Shown: positions 45,367 through 54,663 of the stretch, piece by piece
Layout of the letters: the number at the start of each line of letters is the position of its first letter
Numbering within the stretch: the stretch's first letter is position 1
Translations under genes and position numbers: made by a program
Source: Thiohalomonas denitrificans
GTDB lineage: Bacteria > Pseudomonadota > Gammaproteobacteria > Thiohalomonadales > Thiohalomonadaceae
Assembly (NCBI RefSeq): GCF_900102855.1
Contig: NZ_FMWD01000009.1
Coordinates: 1 to 64,000, forward strand
Direction of reading: 5' to 3'
DNA: 64,000 bases
Notes under the pieces: generated by a model
What the model was told of the DNA's origin: nothing
The model's input: the letters and a program-made list of their open reading frames with translations, nothing else
The model's database searches: none

Positions 45367-46662
45367 CTACACGGACTCGTAACGGGTGATCAGGGTGAAA
45401 CGATCGGCGGAACGGGGCAGCGGAATCCGCACTCGCCAGCCGCCGCCCGGGACCTCCTGCATGGGCTCGCCACCCAGGCTCTCCATGCCCTCCAGCAGAA
45501 AGTCACCGTTCCCTTCGGGGGTGATGAGCTCCAGACGGTCGCCCACCGCGAATTTGTTCTTCACATCCAGTTGGGCCATGCCGGTTTCGGCATCAAATTC
45601 GGTCACCTCGGCGACGAAGCGCTGGTGCACGGAGTCAGAACTGGCCTGCCGGTAGTTCTGATACTCGGCATCGGCATGGCGATTGTAGAACCCTTCCGTA
45701 TAGCCGCGGTTGGCCAGGTTCTCCAACTCGCCGAGCAGACCGGTTTCAAAGCTTCGCCCGGCGACGGCATCATCGATAGCACGGCGGTAGACCTGCGTGG
45801 TACGGGCCACATAATAGTGCGACTTGGTACGCCCCTCGATCTTGAGGCTTTCGACGCCAATCTCGGTCAAACGCTGCACGTGCTGCACGGCCCGCAGGTC
45901 CCTGGAGTTGAGAATATAGGTGCCGTGCTCATCCTCCTCGATCGGCATCAGTTCGCCGGGGCGCTCCCCCTCCTCGATAAAATGGAGCGATTCGGCTTCG
46001 GGGGGACGGGGCGGAACCGGCTCACCGCTGACATTTTCGACGGCAGAGTGGACCGAATACTCCCACCGGCAGGCGTTGGTACAACTGCCCTGATTGGCAT
46101 CCCGGTGGTTGAAATACCCCGACAGCAGACAGCGTCCCGAGTAGGCGATACATAATGCGCCATGAACGAACACCTCCAGCTCCATTTCGGGGCAGCGCTG
46201 GCGAATCTCGGCAATATCATCCAGGGATACCTCACGAGAGAGGATCACCCGTTCAATACCTACCGACTGCCAGAACCTCACTGCGGCCCAGTTCATGGTG
46301 TTGGCCTGCACCGACAGATGGATGGGCAAGTCGGGCCAGCGCTCACGTACCAGCATGATGAGGCCGGGATCGGCCATAATCAGTGCATCCGGCCCCATTT
46401 CCACCGCAGGTGCGATATCATCCAGAAACGTGCGCAGCTTGGCGTTATGGGGGAGTAGATTTACGGTTAGATAGAACAACCGACCGGCCGCATGGGTCTC
46501 GGTGATACCCTGAGCTACGTTATCCAGTACATTGAATTCGTTATTGCGAACCCTCAGGCTGTAGCGGGGAATACCCGCATAGACCGCATCCGCACCGTAG
46601 GCCAATGCGTAGCGCAGGTTTCTCAAGGTACCTGCCGGGGCGAGCAACTCTGGAGTTTTCAT
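45367..46662 (-). CDS. trhP: tRNA uridine hydroxylation protein TrhP (YegQ), U32 family
   Basis: From the ATG at 46662 the protein is 431 aa. It starts MKTPELLAPAGTLRNLRYALAYGADAVY and has the U32 signature EVFVHGALCIAYSGRCLLSGYFNHRDANQGSCTNACRW. The C-terminal domain contains FAVGDRLELITPEGNGDF. TrhP/YegQ-type proteins are needed for 5-hydroxyuridine at tRNA position 34, despite the 'peptidase' name. It is divergent from the mlaC-like gene, 97 bp apart. Confidence 0.92.
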   Translation of the reverse strand: MKTPELLAPAGTLRNLRYALAYGADAVYAGIPRYSLRVRNNEFNVLDNVAQGITETHAAGRLFYLTVNLLPHNAKLRTFLDDIAPAVEMGPDALIMADPGLIMLVRERWPDLPIHLSVQANTMNWAAVRFWQSVGIERVILSREVSLDDIAEIRQRCPEMELEVFVHGALCIAYSGRCLLSGYFNHRDANQGSCTNACRWEYSVHSAVENVSGEPVPPRPPEAESLHFIEEGERPGELMPIEEDEHGTYILNSRDLRAVQHVQRLTEIGVESLKIEGRTKSHYYVARTTQVYRRAIDDAVAGRSFETGLLGELENLANRGYTEGFYNRHADAEYQNYRQASSDSVHQRFVAEVTEFDAETGMAQLDVKNKFAVGDRLELITPEGNGDFLLEGMESLGGEPMQEVPGGGWRVRIPLPRSADRFTLITRYESV

Positions 46663-46759
46663 GGTCGAGGATTCAATCAACATTGCAGAGCCGGGATTCT
46701 ATCATCCCGGCAGCAAGCGTATCGGTACTACAAACGGACTTTACCAAGAGGACTTCACC

Positions 46760-47434
46760 TTGCTTCGACACTCTCCCTTCCCATCCCGCCTGTTTGTCAC
46801 CGCCCTCCTGGCGCTCGTGTTTGCGCTACCTGCCACCGCCGGGGAAACGCCGCAGGAGATGCTTCGCGCCGTGACCGAAGAGATGGTCACCCGGCTGCAG
46901 AACGAAAAGGACGCCCTTCAGGAACGGCCGGAGCGGCTCTTTACTCTGGTGGAGGATACTCTCGTACCTTACGTGGATCAGGAGGCCATGTCCCGGCTGG
47001 TACTCGGAGTGGCCTGGCGGCGCGCCACCCCCGAACAGCGGGAACGCTTTACAAAGGAATTCAAGACCCTGCTGGTGCGGTTCTATACCTCGGCGCTGCT
47101 CGACAACCCGGATCAGATTGATCGGCTGCTCGAAAAGGGACAGGACCTGATCACGTTCCGGCCTGGCGGTGAAGCGCGGGGCAACCGTATTCAAGTGCGA
47201 GCCGAAGCCCACCCCCCGGAAGGCCCGAGCGTTCCGGTCATCTTCAGCCTGTACCAGAAAGAGGGCCAGTGGCTGATCTATGACGTAAAGGTCGAGGGCG
47301 TGAGTATCGTAGTTAACTATCGAAACAGCTTCAGTTCACAGGTCAAACAGTTCGGCCTGTCGGAGGTGATCAACCGGTTGGCAAAGCGCAACCAGGAGTT
47401 GTGGGAGAAAACGGTTGAGAACGGCCAGAGTTGA
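46760..47434 (+). CDS. mlaC: MlaC-like phospholipid-binding periplasmic protein
   Basis: I chose the TTG at 46760 because it follows AGAGG and starts a clean signal peptide (LLRHSPFPSRLFVTALLALVFALPATA). The 224-aa product has the MlaC/Ttg2D pattern: FTLVEDTLVPYVDQEAMSRLVLG, ATPEQRERFTKEFKTLLVRFYTSAL and WLIYDVKVEGVSIVVNYRNSFSS. MlaC shuttles phospholipids between outer-membrane MlaA and the MlaFEDB transporter. No other mla gene is in the window, so this may be an orphan copy. Confidence 0.88.
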   Translation: MLRHSPFPSRLFVTALLALVFALPATAGETPQEMLRAVTEEMVTRLQNEKDALQERPERLFTLVEDTLVPYVDQEAMSRLVLGVAWRRATPEQRERFTKEFKTLLVRFYTSALLDNPDQIDRLLEKGQDLITFRPGGEARGNRIQVRAEAHPPEGPSVPVIFSLYQKEGQWLIYDVKVEGVSIVVNYRNSFSSQVKQFGLSEVINRLAKRNQELWEKTVENGQS

Positions 47435-47468
47435 TTGACCTGCAGCAAATCAACCTACCCACGAACTG

Positions 47469-48530
47469 ATGTCCGATCTTTTCCTGAACATTCTTGCCAT
47501 TTATCTGGATGCCGCCCCCTGGCTGCTGCTGGGGCTCATTGCTGCCGGACTGATCAAGGCCTGGGTTTCGGAGGCCTGGATGATCCGCTGGCTGGGAGGG
47601 CGGGGGTTCGGCCCGGTAGCCCGCGCGGCGGTAATCGGAGCGCCCCTGCCACTGTGCTCCTGCGGTGTGTTGCCGGCTGCCCTGGGACTGCGGCGCAGCG
47701 GCGCCTCACGCGGATCGACCCTCTCCTTCCTGATCGCCACCCCGGAGACCGGCGTCGATTCGGTAGCGGTGACCTATGCCCTGATGGGCCCGTTCATGGC
47801 CATCGTCCGGCCGATTGCCGCCATCTTCAGCGCAGTATTCACCGGTATTCTGGGCGGCCTGGTGCCCGAAAAACCGCTGCCTCCCGCGGCCGCACCCGAC
47901 TGCGACGACGGCGGCTGTTGCAGCAGCCTGCCGATCGGGAAAGCAAAACCGAAGCCCTCCCCGGAAGCCGCCTGGAAGTGCGGCCTGGAGGGGCTTCGCT
48001 ATGCCATGACGGACATTCTCGACGACCTGGCTTTCTGGCTCGCCATCGGCATCATTGCCGCTGGTGCGTTGATCACGTGGTTACCGCCACAGTCCCTTGC
48101 GCAGTGGGGCAGTGGAGTGCCGGCAATGCTGGTGATGCTGGCGATTGGTGTGCCCATGTACATCTGCGCCACGGCCTCCACGCCCCTGGCCGCCTCACTA
48201 CTGCTACTCGGGGTCTCGCCGGGAACCGTACTGGTCTTCCTGCTCGCCGGACCGGCCACCAATATCGCCACCCTCGGACTACTGCGACGGGAGCTGGGCG
48301 GACCGGTACTGGCGGTATACCTGTTCGGCATCAGTGCCGCCGCCATCGCCTGCGGACTGGCCACTGACGCCCTGGTCCAGTACACCGGCATTTCGGTAAC
48401 GGCACAGGTCGCAGAAACCGGCGAACTTGTTCCCGAATGGCTCAGCATCCTCAGCGCAACGCTGATCGCCGTATTTGCCATCAGGCCGCTTCGGAACTCC
48501 CTCCTGGAACGAGTTCCAAAGGCTGGCTGA
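47469..48530 (+). CDS. SO_0444-type Cu/Zn efflux permease (ArsP/DUF318 family)
   Basis: This 353-aa membrane protein has about eight to ten helices in two homologous halves. The family signature [25 protein letters not shown] lies near residues 57-81, and [22 protein letters not shown] follows. The matching second-half motif is [23 protein letters not shown] cytoplasmic loop holds a cysteine cluster CDDGGCC (~144-151) that could bind metal. SO_0444-type members are linked to copper and zinc efflux; the substrate here is inferred. Confidence 0.85.
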   Translation: MSDLFLNILAIYLDAAPWLLLGLIAAGLIKAWVSEAWMIRWLGGRGFGPVARAAVIGAPLPLCSCGVLPAALGLRRSGASRGSTLSFLIATPETGVDSVAVTYALMGPFMAIVRPIAAIFSAVFTGILGGLVPEKPLPPAAAPDCDDGGCCSSLPIGKAKPKPSPEAAWKCGLEGLRYAMTDILDDLAFWLAIGIIAAGALITWLPPQSLAQWGSGVPAMLVMLAIGVPMYICATASTPLAASLLLLGVSPGTVLVFLLAGPATNIATLGLLRRELGGPVLAVYLFGISAAAIACGLATDALVQYTGISVTAQVAETGELVPEWLSILSATLIAVFAIRPLRNSLLERVPKAG

Positions 48531-48535
48531 GTGCC

Positions 48536-48573
48536 AAACGAACCGATTACCGGGCATATGCATCGGCTCGTTT
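48536..48573 (+). terminator. Candidate hairpin terminator after the permease gene
   Basis: AAACGAACCGAT and ATCGGCTCGTTT form a 12-bp stem with one mismatch around a 14-base loop. The 3' arm ends in TTT followed by ATAAA, so a full U-run is lacking. It lies just after the permease stop and before hslV. Confidence 0.4.
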
Positions 48574-48651
48574 ATAAACTCGACGCATCATCGGACACAC
48601 AGCGGCGATAATGTAGACTATTCACTCGTGTTTATGAGCAGGGGAGTGGCT

Positions 48652-49197
48652 TTGGAACAGTTTCGCGGTACCACTATTCTTTCCGTGCGCCGAAATGGCA
48701 AGGTCGTGATCGGCGGCGACGGGCAGGTTTCAATGGGCAACACCGTAATGAAGGGCAACGCGCGCAAGGTGCGTCGGCTCTACCGCGACAAGGTGATCGC
48801 AGGCTTCGCCGGCGGCACCGCCGATGCCTTTACACTTTTCGAGCGCTTCGAGGGCAAGCTGGAGAAGCATCAGGGCAATCTCACCAAGGCCGCCGTCGAA
48901 CTGGCCAAGGATTGGCGCACCGACCGGGCCCTGCGCCGCCTGGAGGCCCTGCTGGCGGTAGCGGATCACAACGCATCCCTGGTCATCTCGGGCAACGGCG
49001 ATGTCATCGAACCCGAAGAGAGCCTGATCGCCATCGGCTCCGGCGGTCCCTTCGCCCAGTCGGCGGCCCGCGCCATGCTCGACACCACTGAACTCGAAGC
49101 CCGCGATATCGTGGAGAAAGGTCTCCATATCGCCGCTGACATCTGCATCTACACCAACCACAATCTGACTATCGAGACACTTGAAGAAACCACTTGA
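48652..49197 (+). CDS. hslV: ATP-dependent protease subunit HslV
   Basis: The TTG at 48652 follows CAGGGGAGTGG at good spacing and gives [25 protein letters not shown], the HslV start found in this group. The mature catalytic Thr would follow a six-residue propeptide. An ATG 18 bp upstream lacks a ribosome-binding site. The 181-aa protein retains [34 protein letters not shown] and the C-terminal [15 protein letters not shown]. It forms the peptidase core docked by HslU, encoded 170 bp downstream. Confidence 0.95.
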   Translation: MEQFRGTTILSVRRNGKVVIGGDGQVSMGNTVMKGNARKVRRLYRDKVIAGFAGGTADAFTLFERFEGKLEKHQGNLTKAAVELAKDWRTDRALRRLEALLAVADHNASLVISGNGDVIEPEESLIAIGSGGPFAQSAARAMLDTTELEARDIVEKGLHIAADICIYTNHNLTIETLEETT

Positions 49198-49329
49198 GGA
49201 CACTGAGTAGCACAAGGGCAGGTTTTGACCTGAAAGAACCACTCGCATCGGTTCATCGTAAACACGCCAGGCTTACCTGCGAGTTCTGATGCATCGTTTC
49301 CCCTTCACGCTTTGTGGCTCAGCAATAAT

Positions 49330-49357
49330 CTCTTCCTCTCTGTGCCCTCTGTGGTTT
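49330..49357. repeat. 'CTCTGTGCCCTCTGTGGTTT' repeat half-copy
   Basis: A single arm of the ACCACAGAGGGCACAGAG family lies in the hslV-hslU gap, ending 12 bp before the hslU ATG. No opposite arm was seen in the gap. Confidence 0.5.
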
Positions 49358-49368
49358 AAAGGACCGAC

Positions 49369-50697
49369 ATGAGCGAAATGACACCTCGAGAAATTGTCCA
49401 GGAACTGGACAAGCACATCATCGGCCAGTCTGCGGCAAAGCGGGCGGTCGCGGTGGCCCTGCGCAACCGTTGGCGCCGCTCCCGGGTCGATGAGGCGCTG
49501 CAGGGCGAGATCACGCCCAAAAACATCCTGATGATCGGACCTACCGGCGTCGGGAAGACCGAAATCGCCCGCCGGCTCGCCAAACTGGCCAACGCACCGT
49601 TTATCAAGGTGGAAGCGACCAAATTCACCGAAGTCGGGTATGTCGGGCGCGATGTGGAGTCGATCATCCGCGATCTGGTGGAGTTCGCCATCAAAATGAC
49701 GCGAGAACAGGAGATGCAGAAGGTCCACCACCGTGCCTGGGAAGCGGCCGAGGAGCGGATCCTCGATGCCCTCCTGCCGCCGGCCCGCGGCTATGAGGAT
49801 ACCGGTCAGGCCGCCGACTCCGGCACGCGGCAGAAATTCCGCAAGAAGCTTCGCGAAGGCGATCTGGACGACAAGGAAATCGATATCGAAGTGCAGTCGA
49901 CACCGGTCGGGGTGGAGATCATGGCCCCCCCCGGCATGGAGGAGATGAGCAGCCAACTCCAGAACCTGTTCCAGAACATGGGCGGACAGCGCACCAAATC
50001 CCGCCGCATGCGGATCAAGGATGCCTTCAAGCAGCTGACCAGCGAGGAGGCCGCCAAGCTGGTGAACGAAGAGGAGATCAAGTCCCGTGCACTCTACGCG
50101 GTAGAGCAGCACGGCATCGTCTTCCTCGACGAAATGGACAAGATCACAGGCCGTTCGGAGCAGAGCAAGGGGCCCGACGTCTCCCGCGAGGGCGTACAGC
50201 GCGACCTGCTGCCGCTGGTGGAGGGCTCGACCATCTCTACCAAACACGGAATGGTGCGCACCGACCACATTCTGTTCATCGCCTCCGGCGCCTTCCACCT
50301 GGCCAGGCCCTCGGATCTGATACCGGAACTCCAGGGCCGATTGCCAATCCGGGTTGAGCTCGACGCCCTCGGAACCGAAGAGTTCGTCCGCATTCTGACG
50401 GAGCCGGATGCCTCCCTGACCGAGCAATACCGGGCCTTGCTGGCCACTGAAGGCGTGAGCGTGGAGTTTGCCGAGGAGGGCATTCGGCGGCTGGCCGAGA
50501 TCGCCTGGCAGGTCAACGAAGGCACCGAAAACATCGGCGCCCGCCGGCTGCACACGGTCATGGAGCGGCTGCTGGAGGATATCTCCTACCGCGCCGCGGA
50601 CCAGTCGGGGCAGAAGGTGATGGTGGATGCCGCCTATGTGAACGAGCAGTTGGCAGACCTCGCCGGAGATGAAGACCTGAGCCGTTACATTTTGTGA
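49369..50697 (+). CDS. hslU: ATP-dependent protease ATPase subunit HslU
   Basis: This 442-aa AAA+ unfoldase has Walker [16 protein letters not shown] near residue 55, the pore loop [14 protein letters not shown], an I-domain (~105-235), Walker [12 protein letters not shown], and the sensor region [12 protein letters not shown]. The C-terminal DLSRYIL docks into HslV. It starts [20 protein letters not shown], standard for the family. With HslV it degrades regulators and misfolded proteins. Confidence 0.97.
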   Translation: MSEMTPREIVQELDKHIIGQSAAKRAVAVALRNRWRRSRVDEALQGEITPKNILMIGPTGVGKTEIARRLAKLANAPFIKVEATKFTEVGYVGRDVESIIRDLVEFAIKMTREQEMQKVHHRAWEAAEERILDALLPPARGYEDTGQAADSGTRQKFRKKLREGDLDDKEIDIEVQSTPVGVEIMAPPGMEEMSSQLQNLFQNMGGQRTKSRRMRIKDAFKQLTSEEAAKLVNEEEIKSRALYAVEQHGIVFLDEMDKITGRSEQSKGPDVSREGVQRDLLPLVEGSTISTKHGMVRTDHILFIASGAFHLARPSDLIPELQGRLPIRVELDALGTEEFVRILTEPDASLTEQYRALLATEGVSVEFAEEGIRRLAEIAWQVNEGTENIGARRLHTVMERLLEDISYRAADQSGQKVMVDAAYVNEQLADLAGDEDLSRYIL

Positions 50698-50834
50698 GAG
50701 ACACGAAACAGGAAGGCACGAGATACGGGGTCCTGATGTAGGGGCCCTTCCTCACATCTCGACCCTTGTATCTCGACTCCGACTCCCCCATCTTCACCTG
50801 TTGGAGAATCTCACGGATTAACTGAGGAATTGCT

Positions 50835-51200
50835 ATGAGTACGCCCAGCCCCACCGACATCGTGCTACACAAGAACAACAGGACACTGGAAATCGCCTTC
50901 GCCGACGGCAAGCGGTTCGAGCTGCCAGTGGAGTACCTGCGGGTCTACTCCCCGTCGGCCGAGGTGCGTGGCCACGGCCCGGGCCAAGAGACCCTTCAGG
51001 TCGGCAAGGAAGACGTCAACATCGAGAGCATCGAGCAGGTGGGCACCTATGCCATTCAGCCGCACTTCGATGACGGCCATGACAGCGGCATCTACTCCTG
51101 GGACCTGCTCTACGACCTGGGGGTAAACTTCGAAAAAAACTGGCAGCAGTATCTGGATCGCCTCGAAAAGGCCGGCCATAAACGCCAGACAAAGACCTGA
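50835..51200 (+). CDS. DUF971 (gamma-butyrobetaine hydroxylase-like N-domain) protein
   Basis: The 121-aa protein shows the DUF971 pattern: LEIAFADGKRFELPVEYLRVYSPSAEVRGHG, then VGTYAIQPHFDDGHDSGIYSWDLLYDLG. This domain is found alone in many proteobacteria, often beside hslVU and ubiE as here, and fused to 2OG oxygenases in eukaryotes. Its function as a stand-alone protein is not established. No membrane segment is present. Confidence 0.88.
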   Translation: MSTPSPTDIVLHKNNRTLEIAFADGKRFELPVEYLRVYSPSAEVRGHGPGQETLQVGKEDVNIESIEQVGTYAIQPHFDDGHDSGIYSWDLLYDLGVNFEKNWQQYLDRLEKAGHKRQTKT

Positions 51201-51218
51201 AACGGCGCAAATTCATAC

Positions 51219-51282
51219 TGTAGGAGCGGCGGAAGCCGCGAAAAGAAACCGGGTCATTATCGCGGCTTCCGCCGCTCCTACA
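51219..51282. repeat. Perfect 23-bp inverted repeat, 'TGTAGGAGCGGCGGAAGC' type
   Basis: The arms 51219-51241 and 51260-51282 are exact inverted copies separated by 18 bases. Fragments of the same family (GGCGGCTGCCGCCGCTCCTAC, 25600-25620) occur elsewhere. Placed between the DUF971 gene and ubiE, it could form a strong hairpin in RNA. Confidence 0.75.
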
Positions 51283-51325
51283 CTGCTCCTGCCAGAGTTA
51301 ATAAACAGATACCGGAATCAATGCC

Positions 51326-52075
51326 ATGAGCGAGCAGGACACCACCCATTTCGGGTACCGGCAGGTACCGAAGGACGAGAAGGCCGGAAGGGTCGCCGAC
51401 GTATTCCACTCGGTAGCGGCGAAATACGATCTGATGAACGACCTGATGTCAGGGGGTGTTCACCGTCTGTGGAAACGCTACACCATCGAGATGAGCGGCG
51501 TCAGGCGCGGCCAGCGCATACTGGACCTCGCCGGCGGCACCGGCGATCTGGCGGGCAAGTTCTCCGAACTGGTCGGTCCCGAAGGGGAGGTGGTCCTCGC
51601 CGACATCAATGCCTCGATGCTGTCCGTAGGTCGGCAACGACTGACCGACAGAGGCCTGGTCGGCAATATCGAGTTCGCGCAGGTAAATGCCGAAGAGCTG
51701 CCTTTCCCGGATAATCACTTCGACTGCATCACCATCGCTTTCGGACTGCGCAACGTGACCGACAAGGACAAGGCGCTGGCCTCCATGCTGCGTGTGCTGA
51801 AGCCGGGCGGGCGACTGCTGGTACTCGAGTTCTCGAAGCCCCGGGCGCCGGGGCTGGGACCGGTCTATGACGCCTACTCCTTCTCGGTGCTGCCAACCCT
51901 GGGCGCCATGATCACCGGCGACCGAGACAGTTACCGCTACCTCGCCGAATCGATCCGCATGCATCCGGACCAGGAGAGTCTAAAGGCGATGATGGAGGCG
52001 GCCGGCTTTGAGCGCGTGGATTACTACAATCTCACTGGGGGCATTGTCGCCCTGCATCGCGGGTTCAAATTCTGA
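51326..52075 (+). CDS. ubiE: Ubiquinone/menaquinone C-methyltransferase UbiE
   Basis: This 249-aa SAM enzyme C-methylates the quinone ring. It starts [38 protein letters not shown] and has the SAM motif [17 protein letters not shown], the MenG/UbiE signature [13 protein letters not shown], and [19 protein letters not shown]. The C-terminus [17 protein letters not shown] is intact. It is the first gene of ubiE-ubiJ-ubiB. Confidence 0.97.
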   Translation: MSEQDTTHFGYRQVPKDEKAGRVADVFHSVAAKYDLMNDLMSGGVHRLWKRYTIEMSGVRRGQRILDLAGGTGDLAGKFSELVGPEGEVVLADINASMLSVGRQRLTDRGLVGNIEFAQVNAEELPFPDNHFDCITIAFGLRNVTDKDKALASMLRVLKPGGRLLVLEFSKPRAPGLGPVYDAYSFSVLPTLGAMITGDRDSYRYLAESIRMHPDQESLKAMMEAAGFERVDYYNLTGGIVALHRGFKF

Positions 52076-52078
52076 CGC

Positions 52079-52178
52079 GTAGGCTTTTGACCGGCTAAAG
52101 CTCGACCTACAGGACGGCAGTTGGGGGTCGGCCTTCAGGCCGTCTGTTTTTGATGGGCCAAACCCCGTCCTACAGGAG
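52079..52178. repeat. 'GGCTAAAGCTCGACCTACAG' intergenic repeat
   Basis: Opposed units GCTAAAGCTCGACCTACAGG and GGTCGGCCTTCAGGCCG, then GGGCCAAACCCCGTCCTACAGG, form an imperfect hairpin in the ubiE-ubiJ gap. The same family lies at 23583-23672. Confidence 0.55.
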
Positions 52179-52183
52179 GCGAA

Positions 52184-52804
52184 ATGAGTAGCGCATCAAT
52201 GATCCCGGTGGCGGCCCTGGCCGGGCTGGAAAGGGCCGTCAACGCCGTTATCGCCCTGGATCCGGAAACCCGGCGGCGGTTGTCCCGGCTCGAGGGGCGA
52301 GTGATTGCCATCGAGTTGCAGGGTACCGGCCTTTCGCTGTTTGCAGCCCCGGGCAAGGGAGGCCTGCGCCTGATGGGTCATTATGATAGCACTCCGGATA
52401 CCACACTACGTGGCACTCCCCTGGCCCTGATGCGCATGGGAGCGGGGGGCACTACCGAGGGGCTTTTCGCCGGCGATGTCCAGATCGATGGCGATGTGGA
52501 AGTCGGACAGCGATTCAAGCATATCCTCGACACCATGGAGATCGACTGGGAGGAGCACCTTTCCAGGCTGACCGGCGATATCGTGGCCCACCAGGTCGGC
52601 AACGTCTTCCGAAGCCTGGCCGCCTGGCGCCGGACGGCCTCTGATACCCTGGCCCGGGATACCGGCGAATACATCCAGGAGGAACTGCAAATGGTGCCGG
52701 GACGCCGCGAGGTGGATCATTTCATGGATCAGGTGGATACGATTCGCACCGATGTTGATCGGCTGGAGGCCCGCATTCGGCGTATTCAGGGCGAGTCACC
52801 CTAG
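52184..52804 (+). CDS. ubiJ: Ubiquinone biosynthesis accessory factor UbiJ (SCP2 domain)
   Basis: The 206-aa protein has an N-terminal sterol-carrier-like domain (~15-115; RVIAIELQGTGLSLFAAP, FAGDVQIDGDVEVGQRFKHIL) and a helical C-terminus (EYIQEELQMVPGRREVDHFMDQVDTIRTDVDRLEARI). UbiJ binds ubiquinone intermediates and organises the Ubi complex in E. coli. Its TAG stop is the start of the recurring TAGTGTACTGTTGCA motif. It stands between ubiE and ubiB as expected. Confidence 0.92.
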   Translation: MSSASMIPVAALAGLERAVNAVIALDPETRRRLSRLEGRVIAIELQGTGLSLFAAPGKGGLRLMGHYDSTPDTTLRGTPLALMRMGAGGTTEGLFAGDVQIDGDVEVGQRFKHILDTMEIDWEEHLSRLTGDIVAHQVGNVFRSLAAWRRTASDTLARDTGEYIQEELQMVPGRREVDHFMDQVDTIRTDVDRLEARIRRIQGESP

Positions 52805-52936
52805 TGTACTGTTGCACGAGGTGTCCCGGCTTCGGACTTTCTTTGCGTTAGAGCAGGCTTTACGGTACAAAGCCGAAGCGTTTCCGACCGAGCCCGACAT
52901 GCCGACCACCAAGCCTGAACATTACGAGGGAAGCCC

Positions 52937-54592
52937 GTGATTCGGCCTTCACAGGCGTTCCGCCTGGTCTACATCAGCTGGATCATGGCCAAGCACGGAC
53001 TGGACGAACTGCTCCTGTCCATCCCCATGTTCCGCCCCATTCGTTTCCTTCGCCACCTGATGTGGTGGCGACTGCTGCGTGAGCGCGATGTACCACGCGG
53101 TGCGCGCATTCGCCGCGCACTCGAGGATCTGGGACCTATTTTCGTCAAGTTCGGCCAGATCCTCTCCACACGCCGCGACCTGCTACCCGATGATATCGCC
53201 CGAGAGCTGGAGCGCCTTCAGGACCGGGTGCCACCGTTCCCCGGCGAGACCGCCCGAAGCATCATCGAGGCCGCCTACCGCAAGCCGATCGACCAGATCT
53301 TCGCCGAATTCGACGAGACCCCGATTGCCTCCGCCTCCATTGCGCAGGTTCACGCCGCCCGACTACTGGGTGGCCCGGAAGTAGTGGTGAAGGTGCTACG
53401 GCCCGATATCGCGCCGGTGATCCGCCGCGACTTGGGATTGATGTATATCCTGGCGGGCAATATCCAGCGCTACTGGAAGGAGGGTCGGCGCCTGCGGCCG
53501 GTCGACGTCGTGGCGGAGTTCGAAAAGAACATCTGGGATGAACTCGATCTGATGCGCGAGGCGGCGAACGCGTCACAATTGCGTCGCAATTTCGAGGGCT
53601 CGCCGGACCTCTATATCCCGGAGATCTACTGGGATTACAGTCGCCGCAATGTGATGGTGATGGAGCGAATCTACGGCATCCCCATCGGTCACATGGAGAA
53701 GCTTCGCGCGGCCCAAATCGACTTCAAGGCGTTGTCGGAACGGGGGGTGGAGATCTTCTTCACTCAGGTATTCCGCCACAATTTTTTCCACGCCGACATG
53801 CATCCCGGGAATATCTTCGTCACCCCCGACGGTCAGTATATTGCTGTCGATTTCGGCATCGTCGGCACGCTGTCGAACGAAGACAAGCGCTATCTGGCGG
53901 AGAATTTCATCGCCTTCTTCCGTCGCGATTACCATCGCGTGGCCCAGCTGCACGTGGAGTCCGGCTGGGTGCCGAAGGAGACCCGGGTGGATGAGTTCGA
54001 GGCGGCTATCCGCACCGTCTGCGAGCCCATTTTCGAGCGGCCCTTCTCGGAGATCTCCTTCGGACAGCTCCTGCTGAACCTGTTTCAGACGGCGCGCCGC
54101 TTCAATATGGAGGTCCAGCCCCAGCTGGTACTGCTGCAAAAGACGCTGCTGAATATTGAAGGACTGGGACGGCAGCTCTACCCCGACCTGGACCTCTGGC
54201 AGACGGCCAAGCCCTTCCTCGAGCGCTGGATGAGCGAGCAACTCGGTGTCCGGGCACTTGCCAACCGGCTGAAGGATGCGGCACCACAGTGGAGCGAGAA
54301 GATACCGGAGCTGCCCATGCTCTTTCACGATACGCTCCAGCGGGCACGAGACGGACGTCTGCAGGTTAACAGCAATCCCGAAGAGCTCCAGCGGATCCGC
54401 AGCGAAATCCGCCGCGCCAATCGGCGCACCGTGGCGGCCGTCGTGGGCGGGACGCTGGTGCTGGGCGCCGCCCTGATCAAGGGACTGGACGGGTATGCAC
54501 CCACCATGCTTGCCGGGGTACCGCTTTCCAGCTGGGTCCTCGGGATTAGCGGCGCACTGGTGTGGCTCACGCTGTGGCTGGATAGCGACTGA
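52937..54592 (+). CDS. ubiB: Ubiquinone biosynthesis kinase-like protein UbiB
   Basis: This 551-aa atypical-kinase family protein is needed for quinone biosynthesis. The family-defining KxGQ motif (FVKFGQILSTRRDLLP) is near residue 70, followed by an Ala-rich nucleotide loop (ASIAQVHAA). The catalytic-type HADMHPGNIFV is near 287, with VDFGIVG. Two C-terminal membrane helices (~498-545) anchor it. It likely extracts or delivers lipid intermediates to the Ubi complex by ATP hydrolysis. Confidence 0.96.
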   Translation: MIRPSQAFRLVYISWIMAKHGLDELLLSIPMFRPIRFLRHLMWWRLLRERDVPRGARIRRALEDLGPIFVKFGQILSTRRDLLPDDIARELERLQDRVPPFPGETARSIIEAAYRKPIDQIFAEFDETPIASASIAQVHAARLLGGPEVVVKVLRPDIAPVIRRDLGLMYILAGNIQRYWKEGRRLRPVDVVAEFEKNIWDELDLMREAANASQLRRNFEGSPDLYIPEIYWDYSRRNVMVMERIYGIPIGHMEKLRAAQIDFKALSERGVEIFFTQVFRHNFFHADMHPGNIFVTPDGQYIAVDFGIVGTLSNEDKRYLAENFIAFFRRDYHRVAQLHVESGWVPKETRVDEFEAAIRTVCEPIFERPFSEISFGQLLLNLFQTARRFNMEVQPQLVLLQKTLLNIEGLGRQLYPDLDLWQTAKPFLERWMSEQLGVRALANRLKDAAPQWSEKIPELPMLFHDTLQRARDGRLQVNSNPEELQRIRSEIRRANRRTVAAVVGGTLVLGAALIKGLDGYAPTMLAGVPLSSWVLGISGALVWLTLWLDSD

Positions 54593-54663
54593 TTCGTACC
54601 GCGACGGACGTAGCGTTATAATGGGCCAGTCGACCCTTTCGGCCGTCCGGCTTCGCGGGGACC

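Noticed and set aside
47435-48367. A 310-codon plus-strand frame overlapping the Cu/Zn permease
   Set aside because: It is the +1 shadow of the permease, Arg/Gly/His-rich, with no membrane segments, while the permease frame has clear signatures.
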